Shown here: piece by piece, positions 18,567-27,183 of the stretch
How positions within the stretch are numbered: position 1 is the stretch's first letter
How the letters are laid out: each line of letters starts with the position of its first letter
Assembly: GCF_000013205.1 (NCBI RefSeq)
Contig: NC_007775.1
Coordinates: 1,360,501-1,424,500 of the forward strand
DNA length: 64,000 bases
Source of the DNA: Synechococcus sp. JA-3-3Ab
GTDB lineage: Bacteria > Cyanobacteriota > Cyanobacteriia > Thermostichales > Thermostichaceae
Direction: 5' to 3'
Translations under genes and position numbers: made by a program
The notes under the pieces: generated by a model
Databases searched by the model: none
Told to the model about the DNA's origin: nothing
The model's input: the letters and a program-made list of their open reading frames with translations, nothing else

Positions 18567-19058
18567 TTAGAAATGCTGATGGGTGTGGGGGTGCTGCTTG
18601 ATGTTGTCGGCATCCCTCACTTCCATTGCCGCATTGAGAATCCGCCGCGGCTCAGCGCTGAAATGGAGCTTGAACACCCCCCTCTCTGGCGTGCAGACCT
18701 GGTGCAGAGGGATGTGACGAAATTGGGGCTTGCTGCGGTACGTACGGGCCGCCGCTTGTAGCCGCTCCACAAAATCTTCTCCCAGCACCACCCCTGGCGG
18801 GAAAACATCGGCGGGCAAAGTCGGGATCCCGTTGTCGACAACTTCTGCGTAAGTAGTGGCGTAGAGAAGGCAGTAGGAAGTGCTGCGGCGCTCTTGGGCC
18901 AGGCAATCCAGGGCGGCGGCGGGAACCGGCTCGGCCACCAACACCTCCCTGAGGCGACCGTCCTCATCCCGTTGGAAGCAAGAGGCCACTCCCAGAACTA
19001 CATAGTCCAGCCCCTGGACGGTGCCTGAGCTGAGGTGAGTTTGTGCCGTATCCGCCAT
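18567..19058 (-). CDS. Conserved hypothetical protein, 163 residues
   Basis: It starts MADTAQTHLSSGTVQGLDYVVLGVASCFQRDED. The middle is rich in short beta-like and helical stretches, and the tail is His-rich (IKQHPHTHQHF), which might bind metal. No membrane segment or signal peptide. ATG 19058. I do not recognise the family; the even codon use and lack of stops argue for a real gene. Neighbours recR and ybaB lie on the same strand but 147 bases away. Confidence 0.65.
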   Translation of the reverse strand: MADTAQTHLSSGTVQGLDYVVLGVASCFQRDEDGRLREVLVAEPVPAAALDCLAQERRSTSYCLLYATTYAEVVDNGIPTLPADVFPPGVVLGEDFVERLQAAARTYRSKPQFRHIPLHQVCTPERGVFKLHFSAEPRRILNAAMEVRDADNIKQHPHTHQHF

Positions 19059-19205
19059 CGCTGCCCTCTCCGCGTTGCTGGTTGAACTTTCTTGACCTCA
19101 GGTAAGTGCCGGGATCCCATGACAAGACCCGTGGTCCTCACCTTAGCAACAACTTCAGGGTTGGACACCTTGCTCTGGGCAAGCCCAGCCCGCAGTTACC
19201 TGGGC

Positions 19206-19805
19206 CTAAAACTCCTGCCGCGCTTCTAGGGCACGGGCCAGGGTAACCTCGTCGGCATACTCCAACTCGGATCCCATGGGCAGGCCAAAGGCCAGACGGG
19301 TCATGCGCAGGCCGGGGGCAACCGGCTTCAGGTAATCTTTAACCACGTGCATAGTGACCTCCCCCTCCACGCTAGGGCTGAGGGCGAAGATCAGCTCTTG
19401 GGGCTTCTCCCGCGCCACCCGGGCCACCAGCTCGCGGATGCGCAACTGCTCGGCCCCGATCCCGTTCATGGGCGAGATCAGACCCCCCAAAACGTGGTAA
19501 AGGCCCTTGAACTCGCGGGTGCGCTCCATGGCGATGAGATCCTTGACATCGGCCACTACGCACCAGGTCGACGGATCCCTCTGCGGCGAGCGACAGATCT
19601 CGCAGGGATCCTCCGCCGACCAGTTAAAACAGATGGAGCAATGCTTAACGGTTTGCTTAGCCTCCAGCAGGGCTTTGGCCAGGGCCTCGACCTCGCCAGC
19701 AGGCCGGTTGAGCAAGTGCAAGGCCAGGCGCTGAGCTGTTTTGGAGCCAATGCCGGGCAGGCGCTGCAGCTCCTCGATCAGGCGAGCCAAAGGGCGAGTG
19801 TACAT
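19206..19805 (-). CDS. recR: Recombination mediator protein RecR
   Basis: 199 residues. Order: helix-hairpin-helix ([20 protein letters not shown]), Cys4 zinc finger ([22 protein letters not shown]), Toprim domain ([27 protein letters not shown]). Works with RecF and RecO in loading RecA at gaps; recO is at 39548-40453. It follows ybaB on the same strand with a 21-base gap, the common recR-ybaB pairing. Confidence 0.96.
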   Translation of the reverse strand: MYTRPLARLIEELQRLPGIGSKTAQRLALHLLNRPAGEVEALAKALLEAKQTVKHCSICFNWSAEDPCEICRSPQRDPSTWCVVADVKDLIAMERTREFKGLYHVLGGLISPMNGIGAEQLRIRELVARVAREKPQELIFALSPSVEGEVTMHVVKDYLKPVAPGLRMTRLAFGLPMGSELEYADEVTLARALEARQEF

Positions 19806-19826
19806 AGGAAGCCAGGCTGGCCGGGA

Positions 19827-20162
19827 TCAGCCCAACCCCAACCCCGGCAGGCTGATGTTTCCGGTCAGCTCCTCCATGCGCTTGCGCATCGTCTCGGCGG
19901 ACTGAGTGTAGGCGTTCACCATCGCCGTCAGGAGCAAGTCCTCCACCACATCCACCGGCTCCTGGAGCACTTGGGGATCCAGAGAGACCTTGAGGGGCTC
20001 CTGGTTGCCGTTCACTGTCACCTTCACTAGCCCATTGCCGGCCTCGCCGACGATCTCCATTTCTTCTAGCTCTTTTTGCAGCCTTTGAGCGCCGTCGCGC
20101 ACCTCTTGGGCCTTCTTGAGGGCTTCTTGGATTTTGCCGAAGGGACCAAAGCCTCGGGTCAT
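19827..20162 (-). CDS. YbaB/EbfC-family nucleoid-associated protein
   Basis: 111 residues, matching the family in length. N-terminal amphipathic helix (FGKIQEALKKAQEVRDGAQ) then LEEMEIVGEAGNGLVKVTVNG and PLKVSLDPQVLQ. Family knowledge: dimeric DNA-binding protein. ATG 20162; upstream of recR in a likely two-gene operon. Confidence 0.92.
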   Translation of the reverse strand: MTRGFGPFGKIQEALKKAQEVRDGAQRLQKELEEMEIVGEAGNGLVKVTVNGNQEPLKVSLDPQVLQEPVDVVEDLLLTAMVNAYTQSAETMRKRMEELTGNISLPGLGLG

Positions 20163-20329
20163 GGGATCCTCTTCTAGACACTGCTGTTCTACTCTACCCC
20201 TTTCCTCTTGTCGGTAAAAGTACCCGCCAAGCTGGAAACCCAGGTCAGATCGGCCTTTTTAGCCTGGGGTTAACCCTGACGAATTATCCTCAACAGAGAG
20301 GGCAAAAGCGTCCCCTGCCTGGAGGTGTC

Positions 20330-21226
20330 ATGGCTCAACTGTTGCAGGATCCGCAGTCGCTAGCCGCCCAGCCCAGCCCCGTGCGCCAAAAGGCTTCTCC
20401 CTTGTCCTGGCGGCGCTGGATCCCGGAGCGCTGGTATGTTCACCTAGGCCTGTGGCTGGCCTGTTTGGCGCTGGGGTTTCCGGTGCTGTATGCGCTGATC
20501 GTGAGCACCCAAAACAATGCCGAGGTATTTCGCTATCAATTGACCTTTGGCTCCTCGTTGGCCTTTAACTGGCAGCAGGTGATGGTGGCGCGTCACCTAG
20601 GCCATTACATGGTCAACAGCGCCATCGTGGCCACGGCCATCACGGTGGGCAAAACGGTTTTGTCACTATTGGCGGGGCTGGCCTTTGTCTACTTTCGCTT
20701 TCCGGGCAAGGGGCTGGCCTTCGGCTTTGTGCTCATTACCCTGATGATGCCCACAGAAATTCTGATCATCGCTCTGCTGCGGCTGGTCACCAACCTGGGC
20801 TGGGGATCCACCTACTACGCCCTGATCGTGCCCTTTCTGGCCAGCGCCACCTCGACGTTTTTGTTTCGCCAACATTTTTCCAACATCCCCCGCGAGCTGG
20901 CGGAGGCGGCTCAACTGGACGGGGCCAACCCGCTGCAGTTTCTCACCCAGGTGCTGATCCCCCTGAGCTGGAACGCCATCGGAGCCCAGGCGGTGATTCA
21001 CTTCGTCTACGCTTGGAATACGTACCTGTGGCCCCGCTTGATCGTGCAAGGCCGGGAGCGGCAGGTGGTGCAGGTGGGGCTGCAATCCCTGCTCAACCTG
21101 GATAGTTCCGCCTCCTATGGCCCCATGATGCTGGGGGCGATCATCGCCAGTATTCCGCCGCTGGTGGTGTTCATTGCCCTGCAAAAGCCTTTCATGAGCG
21201 GCCTGGCCCTCAGCCGCGACAAGTAA
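20330..21226 (+). CDS. Carbohydrate ABC transporter permease (MalG/UgpE type)
   Basis: 298 residues with six predicted membrane segments. The EAA loop contacting the ATPase is seen as ELAEAAQLDGANPLQFLTQVLIPL (about 185-208). Its relatives import sugars or glycerol 3-phosphate and pair with a MalF/UgpA-type permease, a binding protein and an ATPase; none of these is nearby. The substrate is therefore open. GGAGGTG lies seven bases before the ATG. Confidence 0.88.
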   Translation: MAQLLQDPQSLAAQPSPVRQKASPLSWRRWIPERWYVHLGLWLACLALGFPVLYALIVSTQNNAEVFRYQLTFGSSLAFNWQQVMVARHLGHYMVNSAIVATAITVGKTVLSLLAGLAFVYFRFPGKGLAFGFVLITLMMPTEILIIALLRLVTNLGWGSTYYALIVPFLASATSTFLFRQHFSNIPRELAEAAQLDGANPLQFLTQVLIPLSWNAIGAQAVIHFVYAWNTYLWPRLIVQGRERQVVQVGLQSLLNLDSSASYGPMMLGAIIASIPPLVVFIALQKPFMSGLALSRDK

Positions 21227-21262
21227 GTTAGCGAGATCCTCATCCCCGCGAGTGCTCCCTTC

Positions 21263-22771
21263 ATGCCCAGAGATCTGCGCCGTTTCATCGCCCTGCTGGA
21301 GTCCCGTGGCCAGCTTCGCCGCATTTCAGCAGAAGTAGATCCCGACCTGGAAATTGCCGAGATCGCCGATCGCCTCTTGGCCTGCGGGGGGCCGGCGCTG
21401 CTGTTTGAGCGGGTGAAGGGATCCTCGATGCCCCTGCTGATCAACGTTTTGGGCACGGTGGAGCGCATCTGCTGGGCGCTGGGGATGGAGCAGCCGCGGG
21501 AGCTGGAGGAGCTGGGGAAAAAACTGGCCTTGCTCTACCAGCCGCGCCCGCCCAAAAATTTTGCCCAGGCCCTGGAGCTGGGGCAGGCGCTGTTCCGAGT
21601 CTTCCAAGCTCGACCCAGCCGGGATCTCTTCCCCCCCTGTCAGCAGGTGGTGCTGCTGGGTGAGGCGGTCGATCTCACCCAACTGCCCCTGCTGCGGGTC
21701 TATCCCGGCGATGCCGGGCGGGTGCTGACCTTGGGGCTGATGGTTACCAAAGACCCGGAAAATGGCATTCCCAATGTGGGGGTGTACCGCCTGCAGCTCC
21801 AGAGCCGCAACACGATGACGGTGCAGTGGCTGTCGGTGCGGGGGGCCACCCGGCATTTGCGCAAGGCGGCGGCCCTGGGCCGGAAGCTGGAAGTGGCAGT
21901 GGCCATCGGGGTGGATCCCGCCGTGATCCTGGCGGCGGCTACGCCCCTGCCGGTGGATCTGTCGGAGTGGCTGTTTGCCGGCCTCTACGCCGGCGAAGGG
22001 TTACACCTGGCCCGCTGCAAGACGGTGGATCTGGAGGTGCCGGCCCACGCCGAGATTGTTCTGGAGGGCACCATCACGCCAGGGGAGGTGGCCCCCGACG
22101 GCCCTGCCGGGGATCACATCGGCTACTACGGCCCTCGCAACGAGCAAGCTCCGCTCATCCGCTTCCACTGCCTCACCCACCGCCGCGATCCCATCTACCT
22201 CACCACCTTCAGCGGCAAGCCTCCCAAAGAAAACGACATGATGGCGCTGGCCCTGAACCGCATTTACACCCCCATTCTGCGGCAGCAGGTGCCGGAGATC
22301 GTGGATTTCTTTTTGCCCATGGAGGGCTTGGGCTACAAGGTGGCGATTCTGTCCATCGACAAGGCCTATCCCGGCCAGGCGCGGCGGGCGGCCCTGGCTT
22401 TTTGGAGCGCCTTGCCCCAGTTTAGCTACACCAAGTTCGTCATCGTGGTGGACAAGGACATCAATGTGCGGGATCCGCGGCAGGTGCTCTGGTGCCTGTG
22501 TTCGCGGGTGGATCCGCAGCGGGATGTGTTTATTCTGCCGGACAACCCCTTTGACGCCCTGGACTTTGCCACCGAAAAACGGGGTCTGGGGGGCAAGATG
22601 GGGATCGATGCCACCACCAAGCTCCCCCCGGAAACCGACACCCCCTGGCGGCAACCGCTTGCCCCGGATCCGCAAGTGGCCCGTCTGGTGGATCGCCGCT
22701 GGGCGGAATACGGCCTGGCGGATCTGGACTTGCAGCCGGCGGATCCGCGCCTATTTGGCTACGAGTTCTAG
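21263..22771 (+). CDS. UbiD-family decarboxylase
   Basis: 502 residues, the full family length. Starts MPRDLRRFIALLESRGQL. Conserved segments include YPGDAGRVLTLGLMVTKDP, the prenylated-flavin region VSVRGATRHLRKAAALGRKLEV, and GPAGDHIGYYGP. In plastoquinone-forming cyanobacteria a member decarboxylates the prenylated 4-hydroxybenzoate intermediate; that role here is inference. A chorismate-lyase-like gene for the first step of that route is at 28737-29468. Confidence 0.92.
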   Translation: MPRDLRRFIALLESRGQLRRISAEVDPDLEIAEIADRLLACGGPALLFERVKGSSMPLLINVLGTVERICWALGMEQPRELEELGKKLALLYQPRPPKNFAQALELGQALFRVFQARPSRDLFPPCQQVVLLGEAVDLTQLPLLRVYPGDAGRVLTLGLMVTKDPENGIPNVGVYRLQLQSRNTMTVQWLSVRGATRHLRKAAALGRKLEVAVAIGVDPAVILAAATPLPVDLSEWLFAGLYAGEGLHLARCKTVDLEVPAHAEIVLEGTITPGEVAPDGPAGDHIGYYGPRNEQAPLIRFHCLTHRRDPIYLTTFSGKPPKENDMMALALNRIYTPILRQQVPEIVDFFLPMEGLGYKVAILSIDKAYPGQARRAALAFWSALPQFSYTKFVIVVDKDINVRDPRQVLWCLCSRVDPQRDVFILPDNPFDALDFATEKRGLGGKMGIDATTKLPPETDTPWRQPLAPDPQVARLVDRRWAEYGLADLDLQPADPRLFGYEF

Positions 22772-22792
22772 GGGTGGCTAAGAGGCTGGCAG

Positions 22793-24007
22793 GTGCAACA
22801 AGCGCTGTCTTGGCTGGTGCTGCTCCTGAGCTATGTCGGGCTGGGGCTGGGATCCCTGCCCAGGCTGCGCATGAACCGGGCCACGATTGCCCTGGCGGGA
22901 TCCGCTTTGCTGATTGCCCTAGGAACAGTGCCGCTGCTGGAGGCTTGGGCAGCCATCGACGCGACCACGATTGTCTTTCTCCTCAGCATGATGGTGGTGA
23001 ACGCCAGCTTGTCCCAGGGCGGCGCCTTCCAGCTAGCTTTGCTGGGCCTGATTCGGGTTAGCCGCAGTCCCTTTGGCCTTTTGCTCATGCTGGTGTTCGG
23101 CAGCGGGCTGCTCTCGGCCTTTCTCCTCAACGATACCCTGGCACTGGTGTTTACCCCCCTCACGTTGCAGGTGACAGCCGTGCTGGGGCTGAACCCTATT
23201 CCTTACCTCTTGGGCTTGGCGGCGGCCACCAACCTAGGGTCTGTAGCCACCCTGAGCGGCAACCCGCAGAACATCCTCATCGGCTCCTTCTCCGGGATCG
23301 GCTACCTGGAGTTTGCCGCCCAGATGACCCCGATTGCCGTGGTGGGGCTGCTGTTGGAGGTGGGGCTGCTGTGGCTCTACTACCCCGAGGTGCGCTCGCT
23401 GCAGCCCTTCGCCCAGGTGCCTTGGACGCCGCTGCGCCTCTATCCCCCCCTGTTGCGCAAGAGCGTGGCCATTACAGCGGGCCTGTTTGGGGCCTTTGTG
23501 GCCGGCCTGCCCCTAGCGGAGTCGGCCCTGGTGGCGGCGGCCTTGCTGCTGATTACCCGCCGGCTGAAGCCGGAGCGGTTTTTGGGGCAGGTGGACTGGA
23601 ACTTGCTGGTGATGTTCTCCGGGCTGTTTATCCTGACACGGGCAACCCGAGAGCTGCTGGCCGGCTGGGGAACGAGTCTGGGGCCCTGGGCGGAGCAGGT
23701 GGCGGGATCCCCGTTGGCGCTGCTGGCCGCTGTCGCCCTCTTGTCCAACCTCATCTCCAACGTGCCGGCGGTGCTGCTGCTGCAGTCGCTGCTCCCGCTG
23801 CAGGGAAAGACGGCCTGGCTGTTGCTGTCTGCCGGCTCTACGCTGGCCGGTAACTTGACTCTGTTTGGGGCAGTGGCCAATTTAATTACCGTCGAAGCGG
23901 CAGCTAGAAAGGGGTATGTGTTAACGTTCGGGGAACATCTCCGCTTTGGCCTGCCCCTGACGCTGCTTACCCTTGGGTTTAGCGGTCTGTGGCTGGGTCA
24001 GCCCTGA
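22793..24007 (+). CDS. Anion transporter of the ArsB/SLC13 (IT) superfamily
   Basis: 404 residues with about eleven membrane segments. Family-like re-entrant segments: NDTLALVFTPLTLQ near 115 and NLISNVPAVLLLQSLLPL near 325, plus ATNLGSVATLSGNPQN. These are typical of divalent anion or arsenite/Na+ carriers. Substrate not predictable. GTG start at 22793, 21 bases after ubiD, so probably cotranscribed with it. Confidence 0.85.
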   Translation: MQQALSWLVLLLSYVGLGLGSLPRLRMNRATIALAGSALLIALGTVPLLEAWAAIDATTIVFLLSMMVVNASLSQGGAFQLALLGLIRVSRSPFGLLLMLVFGSGLLSAFLLNDTLALVFTPLTLQVTAVLGLNPIPYLLGLAAATNLGSVATLSGNPQNILIGSFSGIGYLEFAAQMTPIAVVGLLLEVGLLWLYYPEVRSLQPFAQVPWTPLRLYPPLLRKSVAITAGLFGAFVAGLPLAESALVAAALLLITRRLKPERFLGQVDWNLLVMFSGLFILTRATRELLAGWGTSLGPWAEQVAGSPLALLAAVALLSNLISNVPAVLLLQSLLPLQGKTAWLLLSAGSTLAGNLTLFGAVANLITVEAAARKGYVLTFGEHLRFGLPLTLLTLGFSGLWLGQP

Positions 24008-24023
24008 GCCTTGCCGGGAGCCC

Positions 24024-24266
24024 TCACTGGGCACTAAGGGCGGCCAAAAGCTCATCTGCCAACAACACTGCCGTGTAGACCAAAGCCTGTCGCTGCTCAG
24101 GCGAGAGATTGCCAATGGCAGTTTGGGGATTGCTGAGCATGCCCTGCAACACCCTGCTGGCCACGTATTCCCGTTTGGAAACGCCGGGGCTAGAGATGGT
24201 GGGGTTATCCAGGGAAAACTTCTGGTGGTGCTCGAAGGGAAAGGCATATTCAGAAGCTACCGGCAT
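24024..24266 (-). CDS. Small hypothetical protein, 80 residues
   Basis: From ATG 24266: MPVASEYAFPFEHHQKFSL..., ending GNLSPEQRQALVYTAVLLADELLAALSAQ. The last 45 residues look like a well-formed helical domain. The frame is open upstream as far as the IS607 left end at 24404, so a longer protein may once have existed. Function unknown. It is convergent with the anion transporter, with a 16-base gap. Confidence 0.5.
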   Translation of the reverse strand: MPVASEYAFPFEHHQKFSLDNPTISSPGVSKREYVASRVLQGMLSNPQTAIGNLSPEQRQALVYTAVLLADELLAALSAQ

Positions 24267-24476
24267 GGCTCCACTCCAAACCTGGACTCTACGCTGCGCT
24301 TGGCCTATTTTCGCATTGTCCCTTGCGGGGAAGCTCCAAAAACAGATGCGCCGTACGCCTATTTGCTTCACCTGAACCGCGTGCGGCATCCCGGCTCCAA
24401 AGAGCATGACTCTAGTCAGTGATATGCTGGACTATACTGAAAATAATGTACAGTATGTTCAGTATGGCTGCTTGGT

Positions 24477-25094
24477 ATGGCTAGGTATGTAAAACCGAGA
24501 GAAGCGGCGGATTATTTTGGGGTGTGTCTCCACACCTTGAGGCGATGGGAACAGAAGGGCTGGATCCATGCAGTACGTACACCATCTGGTAGAGCGAGAA
24601 GGTATAACCTCGACAGCTACATTGGCCTCCGGCCCGCTGACGCGAACAGAGCACCCAAGAAGGACAAACGAGTCGTTTTGTACGCCCGAGTCAGCAGTCG
24701 AGGGCAGAAACCAGACTTGGAGAGACAGATTGCAAGACTGGTTAACCTCTATCCTGGAGCCGAAGTGGTCGGAGAGGTTGGCAGCGGTCTCAACTTCAAA
24801 AGGCCAAAGTTCCTTGCCTTATTGGAACGAGTTCGTGCGGGAGATGTCGGAACAATTGTGGTCGCTCACCGGGATCGACTCTGCCGGTTTGGATTTGAGT
24901 TCGTTGAGTGGTACTGCCGTCAATACGGGTGCGAAATCTTGGTTCTCGATGACGATCACCTTTCTCCCCAACAGGAACTGGTTGAGGATATCCTCACCAT
25001 CTTGCACTGCTTCAGCAGTCGGCTCTACGGACTCAGAAAATACCGGGCTGCAATCGAGAAAGATACGGATTTATCCGGAGCCAGCGCTGGCTAA
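24477..25094 (+). CDS. tnpA: IS607 TnpA, serine recombinase with MerR-type HTH
   Basis: 205 residues. The N-terminal MerR-like DNA-binding domain (KPREAADYFGVCLHTLRRWEQKG) is followed by the resolvase/invertase catalytic domain (VVLYARVSSRGQKPDLERQI), with the nucleophilic Ser in ARVSSRGQ and the Arg pair in HRDRLCRFG. This order, HTH first, is the IS607 hallmark. No frameshift seen, so the enzyme may be active. Its 3' end overlaps the tnpB frame. Confidence 0.93.
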   Translation: MARYVKPREAADYFGVCLHTLRRWEQKGWIHAVRTPSGRARRYNLDSYIGLRPADANRAPKKDKRVVLYARVSSRGQKPDLERQIARLVNLYPGAEVVGEVGSGLNFKRPKFLALLERVRAGDVGTIVVAHRDRLCRFGFEFVEWYCRQYGCEILVLDDDHLSPQQELVEDILTILHCFSSRLYGLRKYRAAIEKDTDLSGASAG

Positions 25095-26229
25095 AGTCTG
25101 GAAGCGGTGGCAAGCGGCGTGCCGGTACTGCTACAACCAAGCGATTGCCTATCAGCGTCAGCATGGTGCCCCAAAAACGGCCAGAAAGCTGCGGGACATC
25201 ATCCTGCGCTCCGACCTGCCCGGGTGGGTGAAGGACGCCCCCTGCCACATCAAGCAGAACGCGGTCGTCGAGGCGTGGTTGGCGTTTCGCCGAAGCAAAG
25301 ACGCGAGGTTTCGCAGTGTGCGAGACAGGTCGCATACGCTGCAATTCAACGCCGGCAACTTTCGCAATGGGACGTGGTATCCGAAACTCACCCGAGGCTT
25401 GGCGTTCCGTGCATCCGAGGAGATGCCCAGAGAATGGGCACGCGGAACTGAGCTAATGCGGGTGAAAGACAGATGGTATGCCATCTTTCCTGAGCCCGTG
25501 AACGAGCAGTGTTCGTTAGCAAAGGGGGTTGTTGCGCTTGACCCTGGGGTAAGAAGCTTCCTTACAGGGTTTGATGGGGCGGGCTTTGTAGATATCGCCA
25601 AGGGAGACTTTGGCAGGATCGTTCGGCTGTGCTACCACCTAGACGATCTGCAATCTAGGCTGAGTAAAGCACCGAGACCCAAGCGTAGGCGAATGCGGCA
25701 AGCGGCGTTTCGTCTGCGGGAGAGAATCAGGAACTTGGTGGACGAGTGCCATCGCAAGGTAGCGGCGTTCTTGACGGATAACTACCGATTGATATTCCTC
25801 CCCACTTTCGAGTCAGCCAAGATGGTTGCCAAGGCAGGGAGGAAGTTTGGTAGCAAGACAGCAAGGGCGATGCTCACCTGGGCGCACTACCGGTTCAAGC
25901 AGCTCCTGAAGTTTCAAGCCAAGAAGAAAAACGTGGTTGTCGTGGAAGTATCGGAAGCGTACACCAGCAAAACCTGTACCAAGTGCGGGCACATCCACAC
26001 TAAGTTGGGTGGTGCAAAGGTGTTTAGATGCCCAAAGTGCAACCATAGGCTACCACGAGATTGGCAAGGCGCTCTGGGTGTTATGCTCAGAGCTTTGCGG
26101 GATACCGCCTTTCTGTTTGGACTCCGTCCGAGTAGCGCGGTCGCGTCAGCATCGCGTAGTGACAACGGAAACGGACAGAATGCTATCGCTTCACCGCTGA
26201 GCAGTAATGCTCAGCAGTGTTCAGCGTAA
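24949..26229 (+). CDS. tnpB: TnpB, RNA-guided nuclease of the IS607 element
   Basis: The recognisable protein begins near SRKIRIYPEPALAKVWKRWQ. The exact start is unclear because it overlaps tnpA; the nearest in-frame ATG is 24949, giving about 426 residues. The RuvC-like residues are all present: Asp in VALDPGVRSFLTGF, Glu in VVVVEVSEAYTSKTC, and Asp in LPRDWQGALGV. A zinc ribbon (CTKCGHIH...CPKCN) lies in between. Family knowledge: TnpB uses an omega-RNA read from the right end of the element to cut empty sites. The stop lies eight bases before the element's end. Confidence 0.9.
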   Translation: MTITFLPNRNWLRISSPSCTASAVGSTDSENTGLQSRKIRIYPEPALAKVWKRWQAACRYCYNQAIAYQRQHGAPKTARKLRDIILRSDLPGWVKDAPCHIKQNAVVEAWLAFRRSKDARFRSVRDRSHTLQFNAGNFRNGTWYPKLTRGLAFRASEEMPREWARGTELMRVKDRWYAIFPEPVNEQCSLAKGVVALDPGVRSFLTGFDGAGFVDIAKGDFGRIVRLCYHLDDLQSRLSKAPRPKRRRMRQAAFRLRERIRNLVDECHRKVAAFLTDNYRLIFLPTFESAKMVAKAGRKFGSKTARAMLTWAHYRFKQLLKFQAKKKNVVVVEVSEAYTSKTCTKCGHIHTKLGGAKVFRCPKCNHRLPRDWQGALGVMLRALRDTAFLFGLRPSSAVASASRSDNGNGQNAIASPLSSNAQQCSA

Positions 26230-26237
26230 ATGTATCA
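26110..26237 (+). ncRNA. Predicted omega-RNA (guide scaffold) at the IS607 right end
   Basis: In TnpB elements the guide RNA covers the tnpB 3' end and the right end and runs into flanking DNA. Here the hairpin CTGAGCA-GTAA-TGCTCAG at 26197-26214 becomes TGAACA-GTGA-TGTTCA in the short elements. Both arms change so that pairing is kept. The guide would begin at 26238 (GCTTGCCCGTCG). The 5' boundary is a guess. Confidence 0.45.
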
Positions 26238-26419
26238 GCTTGCCCGTCGCCTGGAGCAGGCGGCCAGGGAGCCCTCCAGTTGTTACCCTGGGGCTCCGGC
26301 AGGGGCAGCAGCGTTAGCGACAGGATTGGGCATTCCCAAAAAGATGCAGGAAAATCAGGAGAAGTTGAGCCGGGATCCCAGACCCACCGGCTCTCCATCT
26401 CGTTTGCTGAGGAAACCCG

Positions 26420-26707
26420 ATGCACGACCTGGACAGTTTGCCAGAACCGGTAGCCGATGCCCTAATCAAAAGCCTGCTTACAGATGTGGAGCGGCTGATC
26501 AACCAGCACGGTTTGTCGGAGGTTTTGGTGGGGTTGGCCATGTATTGCAATGTGCAGTTCAAGGCCAAGTTCAATAAACCCAACCGCACCGAAAAGGATG
26601 AGGAGCTGGGATTTTACTTCCGCGACGCCGCCAAAGCTCTGGAGGTAGCGGCCAGCCTCACCTATCGCACCATCGATCGCTCTCGGCCCACCTCGCCTGG
26701 CACCTAG
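26420..26707 (+). CDS. Conserved hypothetical protein, 95 residues
   Basis: MHDLDSLPEPVADALIKSL..., with a helical middle (LTDVERLINQHGLSEVLVGLAMYCN) and a tail with RTEKDEELGFYFRDAAKALEVAA. No signal peptide or membrane segment. The sequence looks conserved and of normal composition, but I know no function. It begins 180 bases after the IS607 right end. Confidence 0.65.
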   Translation: MHDLDSLPEPVADALIKSLLTDVERLINQHGLSEVLVGLAMYCNVQFKAKFNKPNRTEKDEELGFYFRDAAKALEVAASLTYRTIDRSRPTSPGT

Positions 26708-26730
26708 ACTTTAGGGATCCCTTTTCAACC

Positions 26731-26790
26731 CTCACCCCCGGCCCCTCTCCCAGCCCTCACCCCCGACCCCTCTCCCAAAGGGAGAGGGGA
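26731..26790. repeat. CCCCTCTCCC hairpin repeat, second copy
   Basis: CCCTCACCCCCGGCCCCTCT is followed by a repeat of the same phrase and then CCCCTCTCCC-AAA-GGGAGAGGGG (26767-26789), a perfect 10-bp hairpin. Same family as 11246-11299. Confidence 0.7.
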
Positions 26791-26856
26791 GTTGGCGAGC
26801 GCTCCGGGGTGGCAAGGGATCCCCCTGAGTTTTTATGCTGGTGGGCGAAAGTTGCA

Positions 26857-27180
26857 GTGAGGCCGCGCGTGAGAGTTGTCTGGGAACGCAGCATTTACGG
26901 GGGCAATGGCCGGGTGCCCTGCATCGTCTGCGGTGGATGGGCCGCCCCTATCCCAAAAAAGGGGCAGCAGGTGTTGCTGGCGGTGGTCTATAACGACCGC
27001 GGCCAAATCTACGGCGAGATCTGCCGCAGTTGCCTCAGCCTGGGGCCCAAGGGCATCAAAGAGTATCTACGAGAGCGGATTGCCCGCCTGCGCAGGCAAC
27101 TGCAAGACCTAGAGGAGCTGGAACGAGGAGAGGTGCAGTTGCCCACCCTGGAGCAGGAGCTGAGCGCCTACTTGGATTAA
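26857..27180 (+). CDS. Small protein with a CxxC pair, possible zinc binder
   Basis: From GTG 26857 about 107 residues; an in-frame GTG at 26809 would add 16. Contains VPCIVCGGWAAPIPKKGQQ and, after a beta-like stretch, EICRSCLSLG: two CxxC pairs that could hold zinc. A Leu/Arg/Glu-rich helix follows (ERIARLRRQLQDLEELERG). Function unknown. Confidence 0.55.
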   Translation: MRPRVRVVWERSIYGGNGRVPCIVCGGWAAPIPKKGQQVLLAVVYNDRGQIYGEICRSCLSLGPKGIKEYLRERIARLRRQLQDLEELERGEVQLPTLEQELSAYLD

Positions 27181-27183
27181 CCG

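Larger units (their letters stand above)
24404..26237 (+). mobile_element. Complete IS607-family element
   Basis: About 1834 bases running from GCATGACTCTAG to AAATGTATCA. Both ends are shared with the two short elements at 27711-27989 and 48629-48931, which fixes the borders. Contents: a serine recombinase (tnpA) and an overlapping tnpB. No target duplication, as expected for IS607. Flanks read AAAGA at the left and GCTTGCCCG at the right. Confidence 0.9.

Noticed and set aside
24568-24948. N-terminal extension of the tnpB frame
   Set aside because: It overlaps the conserved tnpA domain in another frame and does not resemble TnpB; the recognisable protein starts near 25050.
26230-26577. Open frame of 115 residues after the IS607 end
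   Set aside because: It starts inside the element, overlaps the better gene at 26420 and has a low-complexity Pro/Arg/Ser composition.
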